Shown: one piece after another, positions 38,578-51,200 of the stretch
Layout: each line of letters starts with the position of its first letter
How positions within the stretch are numbered: position 1 is the stretch's first letter
From: Trichoplax sp. H2
Lineage: Eukaryota > Placozoa > Uniplacotomia > Trichoplacea
Reading direction: 5' to 3'
DNA: 64,000 bases
NCBI GenBank assembly: GCA_003344405.1
Contig: NOWV01000049.1
Coordinates: forward strand, 62,001 to 126,000
Position numbers and translations under genes: made by a program
Notes under the pieces: model-generated
Database searches by the model: none
Seen by the model: the letters and a program-made list of their open reading frames with translations, nothing else
Told to the model about the DNA's origin: nothing

Positions 38578-39226
38578 CTAGGAATGATCGATGGACAAAA
38601 GTTAACTAGAGCACAACATACTGTAACTATTTTGTCGATGCTTGCTATATCACTATGAACTCGAAAATAAGTTAATGGCAAAACATCTTGCAGTATCTTA
38701 TATTTATTACGGATGAGACCAATGATTCTTTCGACTTGAATTGTAATATGGGCTATCTTCCTTGCTCGTTCAATATCGAAAGCCGGTAATTGATTATTAC
38801 CTTTCGCTGAGTTTGGAGTGATTAGTAATGCTCCTTTTGAGCTTACGCTTTCTGCTATATTAAATCCTCTATCAGCTAAGATAATATCGCCAGGCGATAG
38901 TCGATCTAATATACCGCAATTTTCAGTAATATATTTATCAGACACGACCACCTCAACCTTGAGAAATAAAAGAAATATTTCCTTGAGGAGTAACACCAAT
39001 TAGATATTTAATAGTATTATGCATTTTATAAGGCGGCCACGTTTTTAGCTCTAGCTAATAGATTGGAAGGGCATTCTATAAATATTTCAAAGCAATCGAT
39101 AATAACGACGATATCGGAGCCAAAATATTGCTTAAATCGGATCGGCATAGTTCGGGTACGTTGGTCTTTATCAAGCCAAATAATGAAAGGTTTTAATTTA
39201 ATATAGAAAGTATGAAGTCCTTGCAT
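38578..39226 (-). pseudogene. Truncated, frameshifted transposase copy
   Basis: Matches the C-terminal half of the intact transposase. From about 38716 to 39200 the DNA is nearly identical to 36190-36680, including the second catalytic block (DIILADRGFNIAES) and the third (QVERIIGLIRNKY). Relative to the intact copy it has lost two bases near 38942 and gained one T near 39045, so three frames are needed. The N-terminal half, coiled coil and helix-turn-helix are absent. The last ~45 codons differ much more from the intact copy than the rest does. Confidence 0.9.
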
Positions 39227-40096
39227 AAATTTTCTTGATATTGTAGTACAAGAACATTCATTGAGTAGAAAATTACTGAAATTCTTAATACTACATAATG
39301 GAAGACTGTGCTCTTCTTACTAATAACGGAATCGAGAGCTTTTCCTACGAAATCAACGACTACAGTATCGAGATAATTAAAACAATCTTTTTTAGGGTTT
39401 GATGTAGTGATATAAAAATTTGGTTGTGCATTAAAAACGAAATAAATTATCAAGAAATCTAAACTTAATATAGCTAGTGTATAGCGCTGTTAAAAGTAGA
39501 AATAGATTGTTGAGAATCTCTCAACAACAAATACCATGTATAACACTGACAACGATTTGTTCAATTATTTTTATTAGGTTAGATAGGAAAGTGTGCTTCA
39601 ATTCATATCCCAATCTCCACTGTATTATTCAATCTTATGTAATCATTTCTTGGAGATACGTTTATACTTTGCTTGTTAACCATATCCACATTATCAGTAG
39701 GTTATAGTGCTTTATAATCTCAATTCAGTTAACTATTCTTATTCATTTCATTCTGATATCAGAACTAATTTTAACTACTGTATTATATTATATAAAAGCA
39801 GTTCAATCTTCACTTTTTAAAATATAATTTGGAGATAAACAGTAGAGTTGAATGTTAACTGTTCAATAATTTGCGTATAGCAATCTTTGTAGACTACAAT
39901 GATATATCATGCTATCATTGTCCAATTCTCTCTCTATATAGTTGTGATTATATCCAAAACGATGTTATAAATAGCGATAGAAAGCAAACACAATATTAGA
40001 TTGATAGGATAGAATTGCTACATGATAGGAGTTATGGTCATAGTTGATGCTGACGATACCGTAGCATGCCTATGTGATGTAGTAGCTCTTCTGCCA
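39227..40096. other. Interval between transposase fragment and sortilin-type gene
   Basis: AT-rich, no conserved coding block. Open frames at 39193-39453 (-) and 39477-39707 (+) have no recognisable family. It contains the 3' flank of the sortilin-type gene. Confidence 0.5.
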
Positions 40097-43000
40097 TTAC
40101 CAATTGACTAATCTTTGATTATCGTTAGAATCTCCATTTGAATAATGATATCTTAAATTATACAGTCTAGTTGACACATTACAAAAAAAAATAGATAAGA
40201 CAAAGACAGCAATAGCAAACGTGATTAACAGGGTAGTTACCAACATTAAAGCTAGATTTTTATTCGATATTATTCTATAGGTACTGCTAATATTAATTGA
40301 TGTCGATGTACTTGATTCGGATGATGTGGCTATTTTTAAATGGCTTATATTAATCTGATCGTTAGGTTGCTCACATCGATAGTACTTAACTTGTAGTAAT
40401 TTATTCTCGATACCTTTCTTGCATTGATCAGCAGGTAATTTTCGATAGAGCTGGATTGATGGCAAAGTTTGGTTACACTTAATATTGTTATTGAATGACG
40501 TCGGATATACGCTACAAGTATAGTTATTTTGACTGTTATTGCTATTTATTCTTCGAAAACCAAAATTGCACGTGAAATCATCTTGTGTACAAGAACATGC
40601 TGTTGTCGATAATAATCCTTGATATCCTGCACGATGGACACAGCAAGAAGTATTTTTACGCAATCGATAGCTTTTTATTTGACCAAGGATGCAATGATGC
40701 TGATTACTTCGCGTATAACTTCCCGATTTCCAGGTATAATAATCGTTGGTATTACAATATCGTCGCATAATTTTAGAAAAATCCAACGTTATAGCGGACC
40801 AGATAGAATGTTGACTAAAATTGCAACTTAACATGTTCAAAACAAGCGATTGATAGTCTGGATTATCTACTACAAATGTTGCTACACTAGTAACATTCTT
40901 AATTTTTAGACGATGCCATTGGTTTCCATTATTACAACTGTAGAGGATGCTAATTCCATTTCGATTGTAAGCTAACGATGACTTGCTTGTTGCAATGACT
41001 GAGCCATAATCTAATAGTGCGTAGGAATAATGATAATCAGATGAAATCTTCCATGTATGACCACCATCTTGGGAGATGACTAGAACTTGCTCGAGTGAAT
41101 TTAGTGATTTCCCGCAGTTTCCGGCTGCTAAGATTAAACCTGGTACTGTAGCACTAGTAATAATATCTCGAATGATCAACAGCTTTGATGTTCGTTTTAG
41201 TTGGATATGTAAGGAACAGTTTGGTAATTGGCAATCTTGGCAATGACCATTGAAAGAATTTTTTGGCGGATTAATCAATTGCCAAGTTACTCCTTTATTG
41301 AAAGTAATTTTGGTTACAATACCATTCTCTCCATTTTGGTTAGCAAAGTAGGTTCCGCCCTGGCTATGAACTTTGTAGAAGGCGATACGATGGTTATTAA
41401 CAGATCTAATTTTAACATTTAAATTGGATAACGATAAGTGAAAATGCGTCCCTTCTCGATTAGATATATACAGATGGGTACTCTTATATAGACTATGATG
41501 GCCAGCTAATGTAATTACATCTTCACTTGTATCTAAAACCGTGATACCCTAGATTTTGATCCAAAGAATAGCAAGTTAATAAATTTATTGCAATCGCTAA
41601 ATAAATTCCAAATTGTAAGACGACCTGTATTACCTGTAATAACATTTCACTAGGCAATGTGGCTAAATTGAATAATTTACGATCGTAAGAAACATATAGT
41701 CTAACATTGTTTCCATTTTTCTTCTATAAGTGTATCGAAATGCAAAAGTCCGTTTTATTTGTCAAATAAGTGGTTGAAAGCATTCATTTAACTTATTCTT
41801 ACGTTTGCTGCGAAAAAAATTTAAATATTTCAACTTACTAAGGCGATCACGTATTTCTCTTTTACTATTAGGCTGTCAGCTAAAATAGATGTTAAACTGG
41901 GCTGCCATAGGATACTTGTCGATGTACGGATAATATACTTGTAGATATTAGATGTCAATTTTGAACTGGCTTTTTCGTAATAAATAATTGCCGGGTCAAT
42001 ATCTACTTTGGGTACACCCCTAAAATTTTGGACATAAAGAGAAGAATCAAATGTAATATAAATATGCTATAAACTGAATTATTTCTTTTTTACTCTTTGA
42101 TCGACAGAAACTGCAAACCGGTAACTAAAAATAATTTTTGTTACAAACTCTCACCAGAAGTATCGATTGACGCCTGTATCGATCAAATTCCATGAAAAAC
42201 CAAAGTTCTTAGATATGTAAAGCTATGCAGTATAATTATGATTACAATAATAAATGAAAATGATTGCAGGATATCATCGAGTTTTTTTCAAAACTTTTAC
42301 ATTATTATACTGCACTTAAATATTGAAATTTACTTTACCATATTAAGTGCATCTGCATATATATAATAAACACTCGGTAGTAATTTGTCACTAGTGGTAG
42401 TTTCTTAGCAAATTATTACTTCTACAATATTTTAAAGTACGTAGGTGCCAAACTGCATTGCTATAAAAATGAGTAGCTTAGTATACTAAAGATAATAAAT
42501 GATGTTTAGATTGAACATTTCGATCTTGGGATGATTACATAGTTTGAGTATTGCGTCTAATTAGTAGTAAAATATGTTATAATAAAATCTTCAAAGATGT
42601 ACGATACCTTTTTTCTTCTACTGTCGCAGCCTAGCAGCCACGTTGAATACTGAGGACTAGGGTGGAAGATGAGTTTTACAGGATTAAATGGTACTTTTAT
42701 CACTGCGGTAAACGTTTTCGCTGAGTTATGCGAAAGAAGAATGATTCTGCAATGGCTACAAGTAATGATAATCTAAGATTGAAAAAAGAATGAATATGAT
42801 TCAGTTTGCTTAAAGTTTAATCTATCATGAACGTAACTAAGATTTCATTTTATTTTATCATTTCGTAGGTGGATTGTAAGTTAGGATATAGATACGCTTT
42901 AGAATGGATGAGTGCAAGTTTCTTACCACATTGCCATTATAGAGATTGATATATAAGTACAGCTCAATACATACAGTATATAATTCAAATTGGATTGTTA

Positions 43001-44031
43001 CCTTACTACCGTTATGGGGGTTTCGATATAACTTTCGTAATTTTCGACATCTTTCCGGTGGCTTTATGACATCATAGCTGAGGCCCCGATCTTCAGATCT
43101 GATTTTTTAAAGAAATATTGGCAACTCATTTCTTTATTCAATTTCTAGGTAATTTATTATATTGAAATATCTAGCTTATATCATAGATGTAGTCAAGAAG
43201 GAAACTTTAAACTTTACTTTATTAGTTGTTCTTCTATCGATACTGAAGTAATTCGCTAAACAGTGAATCAACATTTCAGCAAATATATACGATTTAAAAC
43301 TAATCAAGCTAATAACATTTTCTTAACCTGAATATTCTGTTTCGGAATGGGCTCAATCTGCTGTTGTATTTCTTGGATAAAATCACTATAATCTGAAGAT
43401 GTGATCAAAAATACGATTAAAGCAAAGGATATCATTTTTAATCAACACATTTATTACAGAAAACTTGAATGGCTATAATGGTTATTTTTGACAGATAATG
43501 CATAATTTATGACTTGATTCCAATCGTTTTAATCGACGATTACTTCTAATCATAACTCTAATTTTAATCCATCGAACAGTATGCAATAAGGCTGTTACGG
43601 CAAATTAATTCGATATGCTAGTAATTTATTACCATAACAGTACTATATTTCGTTTTCTTTCAGCTGCTAGCTAAGTATAATGTTTACAGTTGGAGAGATG
43701 AGTTATGAAGTTGTCGATTATTGTCAATTTCTCTTACATTATGCCTTTCTCCCGTGTAGTAGATGGAAATTGAAGGCCCAGATTGATTCAGTTTGGTGAT
43801 TGTCACTAATTGATCGATATCAAAACTTTCAATGATTTTAGTCAAATTGTCCAGTTTACTTTTTTCGACAGATCGAGTTCGTCGTTTGATAGAGTTGGAG
43901 CTCTTCTGAAGCCATTTACTTCTATTTAATTGAATTTCAGTTGTTTCCAGTTCTTGTCCAGTATTTACCTCCATATCCACGCAGGAAGATAGGGCTAGAA
44001 TAACCACCGCGATATTAAATCGCTTATTCAT
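40097..44031 (-). CDS. SORT1: Sortilin-type VPS10-domain sorting receptor
   Basis: Type I receptor carrying cargo between Golgi and endosomes (family knowledge). Exons: 43738-44031 (signal peptide MNKRFNIAVVILALSSC, propeptide, furin-like RRTR site), 43328-43392, 43002-43098 (RSEDRGLSYDV), an exon ending at 42608 (NSAKTFTAVIKVPF...WLLGC), 41839-42019, 41634-41723 and 40097-41548. One or more exons between 42740 and 43000 were not resolved. The last exon has the beta-propeller end (ISNREGTHFHLSL; SQDGGHTW Asp-box), then the 10CC module (CILGQ...CSCTQDDFTCNFGFRR...PADQCKKG...YYRC), one membrane helix (LALMLVTTLLITFAIAVFVL) and a short tail of about 30 residues. There are no PKD, LDLR or fibronectin modules, which favours sortilin over SorCS or SORL1. 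The acidic dileucine of vertebrate sortilin tails is absent; YNLR is the only obvious tyrosine signal. Confidence 0.88.
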
Positions 44032-46080
44032 TTTTCTGATTCACAATACGCCTTGAAGACCAGATCTACTTTGCCGAAAGGTTGAAAGAATACGTCTTAG
44101 AGCTGCTTGTTCGCAGTTTTATAAGAACTTTGTGCGCACTGGAAGCTCATTTATATTGTATACATAGTGTTTTAATCGCCGTCTCTGTTTTCAGCTTACG
44201 CTAATAACGATATGAAGTAAGTTACACACAGTACCCTATACTAGTTATCCATTAGCAGGGCAATCAAGTTAAAATACCAGTAGCAACGCTAACTACTATG
44301 CACTAGTTAGATATTTCAATGGGAGCCACAAAAAGAAGCCAATTAAAATACGTTGAGAGAGACTGCACCATCCATGTTTGAGTATGCTTAATGAACAGAC
44401 GACATTTCCTTCGTTTCCTATGTGATAATAATCTGTACACATTGAATTCAAGATCATTCATCATCTTATAAAGAAAGAATTGGTTTTATTTTGTATGCCC
44501 GTGCGATAGACTTATCTAGTATCTTGATTGAATTTATTTTTCGCAGGGTATACTGGTATTTGATGTTGCATCGGACTTAGTAATAGAAAGTATGAACTTA
44601 GCATTGATAGAAATAGCTATTAGTGAAATTGATAAAGGTTATTTGCCTTAATGTTTACCTACTACGTCGTATAAACTTTGGCAGATCAGTGGGTGTCCCT
44701 AGAATAAATTAAATTAGATTAAAGGCAGTGCACCAATCAGTTGCTGTACGAATTAGATGGAATGTAGAAAGGATAGTTTGCCAAGTTGTTTTTATCCAAT
44801 ACTAATATCTAACGCTACCAGATATCTTTGGCTGAAAATTTATTTTGGGGGAAATGGATCCATTAATTCATGAATTCTCCAATCCCTCATAGGAAAGGTA
44901 CACGAGTATTTCATTTTTAATTTTGTAGATATTCTAATGCAGTCATAGTTATAATGGAATTTTCGGCTCTATCAATTGTAGTGAGTATTTCTTTATCCAT
45001 GCTGATGAATATTCTGTTTCAGTACTGCGGATCAAGAGCGAGTTGACACTGCACTATTTCAATACGAGTCCTTGAATGAGTAATGACAAATGAGAAGCGA
45101 TCAAAATTGAAATGGCGTAACTTATTTATTAGTGTTAGCGTTTTAAATTACTTCTCCGATGGTATTGAAGTCAAGCGCTTTATACTGTAGGTGTGGACGT
45201 TTTGGGAATGATCCAAATCAACGAAATGATTTTTGATTCAGTAAAGTTTCTTAATTCTGCCACAACTCCAGCATCAAGATTGCTCTTATATTTATGTAGT
45301 TCATTCTAATATCTAATTTACTTCACTTTCCTATCAGATTGGTGTTTTCGAAACACTTTGCGATCAATATGATTGTAATAGTTACCTAGGAACATACGGG
45401 AGAGCTGATCAACTATATGGGACGGTACTGGACGTTATTGCATTCTGATTTTCTATCTGCTTGAAGAAATCTTGCGCATTTCTAGTACATCGAGAGAGCC
45501 AAAGTGGTATTCATTTCATAAGCAATCGAAAATTGAGCGAAATCACTGCTGTAATAACTTCGACATGTTGATGTTCTCTTAAATTTATCTGTTATGAAAA
45601 CGGAGTAGATAGATCGAAATTGACTAGTGAATACTACCCTAGGATGCAATACACATCCAGTATAATATAATGGATGCTGTTAGCGATAAACTTGGATGTG
45701 GTGCATCATTTGAAGATTTAAAGCAAAGTTTCATACAATCCCTTATCATAAAATTCATTCTATTTTACCATGGACTATGATCGAAATGGAGTAGTCTATC
45801 ACTGCCTAGGGTGCAATACGCATAGAATATCATGGATCTCGTTCACGGTAAACTTGGACGCATCATTTCAGATTGGATGAAGACAAAATTTCATACAACT
45901 CCTTGTCATAAGAATTCATAGACTATAGAAAAAAAGTTCAATTTTCAAGCACCTGCACTTGTACATGCAAAAAAGGCTAGAGAGAAATTTCTAAAAGACG
46001 CCCATGGATCCTATCACTGATCAATTTCCACGAAATAGGCTGTGTATTTTTTTGGGGGGGGGCAGGTGATATAATTATTG
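44032..46080. promoter_or_regulatory. 5' flank of sortilin-type gene, left half of the shared interval with MED24
   Basis: About 2 kb upstream of the sortilin start (44031, -), without recognisable coding sequence. Except for the tandem repeat at 45600-45935 I see only unique AT-rich DNA. The boundary with the GC-richer repeat array near 46080 is sharp and marked by a run of nine G near 46055. Confidence 0.45.
45600..45935. repeat. Two diverged copies of a ~165 bp unit
   Basis: Copy 1 (about 45600-45765) and copy 2 (about 45775-45930) share GGAGTAG, CTAGG(A/G)TGCAATAC(A/G)CAT, AATGGAT/CATGGATC...GATAAACTTGGA / GGTAAACTTGGA, and TTTCATACAAYYCCTTRTCATAA in the same order. Confidence 0.75.
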
Positions 46081-48180
46081 AATTTTGGCAACTGCGGCCA
46101 TCGCCTTGCCGCGTTGCCGTGGCCGACGGTATCGCTTTCGAGTCCGGTACGGTACCGTAAAGTCATGGTAGGGAACCGACGAAGCGCGGTTGACGTCGAC
46201 ATAATCGGTTCCGTTTCGGTTCGCAGTAAAAAGTGGAAGGTTCAGAACCGGACCGAACCTCTGACAGTACAGTCCAGTGTGATACTGACTGACTACCATT
46301 CTGATGACTGGTTACGGACAGTACGACTGTACGTACTGTACTCTTTGTGGTTTGTTTCATTTTCATGAAGACTCGGAATTTTGGCTACTGTAGCTGTAGG
46401 CACTGATGTGAACAGTACTGGACCCTGTAGCCTGTACGTGGACTTGCGCGTTGTGGGAAATACAAGTCCAGATCGGCCAGCGCATTGTCGTTGTTGTTGG
46501 TCAATCCAGTTGAATGCGGTTGTCGGTTTCAGCGTCAACCTGACTGACTACCATTCTGAGTTTCTGACTACTGGTACAGTGCAGTACTGTAGACTGTAGA
46601 CTGTACATTACGGACTGTGCTATACTGTTTGTGGTTGTTTCATTCTCATGGAGACTCAGAATTTGAGGTACTGTACCTGTAGGCACTGATGTGAACAGTA
46701 ACTGGACCCTGTAGCCTGTACGTGGACCTGCGCGTTATGGGAAATACAAGTGCAGATCAGCTAGCGCATTGTCGTTGTTGTTATTCAATCCAGTTGGAAG
46801 TGAATGCGGTTGTCGGTTCTAGCGTCAACCTGATTGACTGCCATCCTGACTACTGGTACTGTACAGTACGACTGTACGTACTGTACTGTAGACTGTAGAC
46901 TGTACAGTACTGACTGCCATTCTGACTACTAGTACAGTACAGTACAGTACGACTGTACGTACTGTAGACTGTAGACTGTACTGTTTGTAGTTGTTTCATT
47001 CTCGTGGAGACTCGGAATTTAAGGTACTGTACCTGTAGGCACTGATGTGAACTGTACTGGACCCTGTAGCCTGTACGTGGACTTGCGNNNNNNNNNNNNN
47101 NNNNNNNCGCGTTGCCGTGGCCGACGGTATCGCTTTCGAGTCCGGTACGGTACCGTAAAGTCATGGTAGGGAACCGACGAAGCGCGGTTGACGTCGACAT
47201 AATCGGTTCCGTTTCGGTTCGCAATAAAAAGTGGAAGGTTCAGAACCGGACCGAACCTCTGACAGGTCCGGTAAAGGTACAGTACAGTAAAGTGTGATAC
47301 TGACTGACTACCATTCTGATGACTGGTTACGGACCGTACGACTGTACGTACGGTAGACTGTACAATGTACAGTACGTACAATACTGTACTGTCTGTGGTT
47401 TGTTTCATTTTCATGGAGACTCGGAATTTTGGCTACTGTAGCTGTAGGCACTGATATGAACAGTACTGGACCCTGTAGCCTGTACGTGGACTTGCGCGTT
47501 GTGGGAAATACAAGTCCAGATTGGCCAGCGCATTGTCGTTGTTGTTGGTCAATCCAGTTGAATGCGGCGGCGGTTGTCGGTTTCAGCGTCAACCTGACTG
47601 ACTACCATTCTGACTACTGGTACAGTGCTGTACAGTACAGTACGACTGTACGTACTGTAGACTGTAGACTGTACAGTGAACAGTACAGTACTGTTTGTGG
47701 TTGTTTCAGTTTCATGGAGGCTCGGCATTTTAGGTACTATACTGTACCTGTAGGCACTGATGTGAACAGTACTGGAGCCTACAGCCTGTACGTGGACTTG
47801 CGCGTTATGGGAAACACAAGTGCAGATCAGCCAGCGCTTTGTTGTTGTTGCTGTTCAATCCAGTTGAAATGCGGTTGTCGGTTTCAGCGTCAACCTGACT
47901 GACTGCCATTCTGACTACTGGTACAGTGCAGTACAGTACAGTACGACTGTACGTACTGTAGACTGTGGACTGTACTGTTTGTGGTTGTTTCATTCTCGTG
48001 GAGACTCGGAATTTAAGGTACTGTACCTGTAGGCACTGATGTGAACTGTACTGGACCCTGTAGCCTGTACGTGGACTTGCGCGTTACGGGAAACACAAGT
48101 GCAGATCAGCCAGCGCATTGTCGTTGTTGTTGTTCAATCCAGTTGGAAGTGAATGCGGTTGTCGGTTCTAGCGTCAACCG
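46081..48180. repeat. GTAC-rich array upstream of MED24: six ~280-350 bp tandem units and a gap overlap
   Basis: Units carry TGTAGCCTGTACGTGGACYTGCGCGTT (near 46429, 46711, 47065, 47477, 47783 and 48060), a GTCGTTGTTGTT...CAATCCAGTTG block, GTTGTCGGTTYYAGCGTCAACC, then a GTAC palindrome run and a TTTCATTYTCRTGGAGACTCGG block. The array is locally GC-richer than the flanks. Sequence after the gap (47108 on) repeats 46110 on, so part of the copy number is an assembly overlap. The last unit ends about 110 bases before the MED24 start. Confidence 0.85.
47088..47107. other. Assembly gap, 20 N
   Basis: The right side restarts at the equivalent of 46110. The left end (...GTGGACTTGCG) continues near 47500. 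Confidence 0.99.
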
Positions 48181-48285
48181 AGTTGAGTCACTGCAAGAGT
48201 CAATCACGCTGGAAAACGTGTTGTCTGCCAGCTGTAGCGAGTCGTCTATTCATTGCTTACAACTCATTTCGTGTCGCCAATCGCC

Positions 48286-51200
48286 ATGCCAGTGGTGGGC
48301 AATGATGAGCAAACGCAAGAACTTCAAGCATTTTTAATACGCTGTTGGAAAGAAAGATGGAAGCCCAGTCGTTGGGCAATGAAAGTGCGAAAATTCTTAC
48401 TTGCAAAAGAAAATAGTTCCAAAATGCTTGCTGGTATAATAACACACTGGATAGCTTGAATGATTAACGTTTCTATGCATTCAAGTCACCTGTATTCTAT
48501 CTTTTTCACTGCAGTACTTTTACCTCATATTCAATATACTCAATTACTGTTCAAGTAGTATTCAATACGATCATGTTGTAGTCTTGATCAGTCGGTTATC
48601 ATTGCTTGCATGCCAGTGAATTGAGCAAGGCTAAGAAAATTGCAATGAAATTTATCACTATCATTGCTATTGATGCTCTAATTTTCTATTTTTTTCTTCC
48701 TGGATAAACTATTAGAATTGCTACTGAAGCAGATTTTCATTGGGACTATTCCCAACGAGTTGCTACTATCCTATATGAATTATGCCACAACAACGCAGGT
48801 AATCTTGTGATCCTTTTGCCATCAATGAATGTAGTAATATGCCCAAGGCAGGCTTATCGTAGAGCGTTCCGTACCAAATGAAAATCTGCCTACTACAGCT
48901 AGTTGAGGCAGTTGCGAGTATACGTAAGAATAATACTCCATTCTTAAAGTCCTACTTTTATATTGAATGGCTATGCTAAAGGTTTTCATGCATCAGTGAA
49001 CGCATATTTTATGACGGCAATGACTTACAGGCCTATACATCAATTTATCCAGCAATATTGAACCCTTTTTTTAATGAAGGCCCCTTTTATCGTGACGTTG
49101 CCGCTCAGAACTGTACTCTTCTTGACAACCTTTACTGATGCGGAGTTTTGTGACATGTATGCAGTACTACTGTATGTTGGCAGTTGTCGTGTATATTGAA
49201 ATGTAACTTATACACCCAATGCAGGGATTGAATAATGCTGTAGTGGCTAGAGCACTTTATTGATGACGAAAAATGACAAACTGATTGCTTTTGTTTTTTC
49301 TACTAGTTAATCTCCCACACCACCTTTTACTCGACAATTGCACAGGTAAGTATTACATGAAATTGTATGCTAACAGTAAAGTCTACAATACGCATTGGAA
49401 GCGCGGAGTTGTGATACAAGCAAATCAAATCTAATATGTGTCTGCTATATTAAACTTGCAGCTTGTGGACTTTAGCAAGCCAAGATGCATGAATCGAATC
49501 TTAGAGTTGGTCATTCTTATCTTGCCATCAACTAGGTACCTTGCTAGATGCCTTCATCATACGTATCTTTCTTGAGAATTGTGCATGTTGTTCCAATAAA
49601 AACTACCTCCTTTATGATTGTAAAAACACTAACATTGAACTTCAATAATCTATTGCAGTTGTAAAACTAGAGAAGATAGCTTAGACTTGGCTAAAGCTCT
49701 TCTAAGTTTGTTATCATGGCTTCAAACCGTGTGCATAATGTCTATAAGATTTTCGCAGGTAGGAGGCATTGGGCGCTGGTACATGAATATCTTTTAATTT
49801 TGTTTGTATGGTATATGCAATTGACTCACAATGTAAAAAGAGGAACAGAATCGAATGTATAGAAATACGTACATATCCTGTAGTAGTGGAATTATCAATC
49901 TTATGAAAGTGACCCCACAACAATAAATCATAAAAATATTATCTACATATACAATTTATGCCGCTTTCTTAGGCTGGTGTTACAGAGTTATGTAATGCTG
50001 CACTTACCTTGATTTTGGACAATCAGAATCTCTGCGGACTTATTCGTATTGGCAGCTTTAATAGCACTGGTAAATTATTTTCAGGTCCATTTTGGTATAC
50101 AAGATTAATATTTTTTTGCTGCTGTATAACTTATTAAGTCTTGGTGTTATTCAATACTTTCTATCGACCCAAGAATTATGGAACGTCGTGAATCAACTTG
50201 GAGAACAGTTATGCGAAGTAGATATGTCGATGCTTGCGGAAAAACCTCGTAATAAATTATTAAGGATAGCAAGCAAAATTGCGCGGTGAGCCGGACTATT
50301 GTACAGTTTTCGATATTTTATGATATGAATTTTCAAATAGTAAATTCTCTCTTCCATTTATTACAAGCATTTCGGAACATTGATTGATTACTTTTCACAT
50401 AGTTTTCATGCACGAATAAATATCTGACTAAAATTTGTATCTGATTCTGTAGGCTAACTAATCATCAATTCGACGGGAATCCATCAATGCAACAGAATAG
50501 TAAGGATGGTGGACCATCGACGTCAATTCAACTTATCATTTACATTCAGGTAGTGTAAGGTTTATGTGTTTCTGTTAAGAAATATGCTAGATTACCCTTA
50601 CAGCTTTCCTGTATGATGACATGGTCGGTCGTTTATACCTACCTGTTAATGTAAAACGTTTTATCTCCTTCAGTCTTTGATACGACCATTAAATTCCGAG
50701 GAAACCATTGCGTGCTTGTTGGAATCGGTTGATTCGTTTAAGGTTCTTCCTCTAAATTATCATGTCTTGTTAAGCCGAAATGATGAGTGACATAATAGAC
50801 ATATTCCTCACAACACATTGGTGTTCAAATTTTAGAGAATTAACCCATGTGATTTCTTTGTGGAATTATATCGAGCCTGTCTCACTGCCATATCCGAGTC
50901 TGCAAGTGGCTCATGGGATGAGGTTAAAATAGTCTGCTTTACCCATTTTAAGGTAAGAAATTGTTGGGACTTAGCGAAGTGTAAAATATATTGTGTTACA
51001 TAGTAATTTTTTATATACTACGGTTGTTTATTCACAAATTTCATTTTCTAACCAATGTTCAATGTAATGAAGCTTCCTAAGATTATCAAGGCCTTGCTTA
51101 GGCGTAGCTTTATGCAGGTACTATTGATGCGATTCTGAATAATTGCTAATACGGTGTCCATCCATATATACGGAAATCTTTTTCACTCGATATGTAAACA

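Noticed and set aside
43392-43434. Signal-peptide-like MISFALIVFLITSS on the minus strand, suggesting a separate gene start
   Set aside because: That frame hits a stop after the next splice junction. The exon 43328-43392 read in another frame (IIVILSKKYN...RIFR|SEDRG) joins both neighbours in phase and matches sortilin.
46055-48180. CRISPR-like or satellite interpretation of the regularly spaced repeats
   Set aside because: Units are 280-350 bases with no short repeat/unique spacer pattern, and the surroundings are intron-bearing animal genes.
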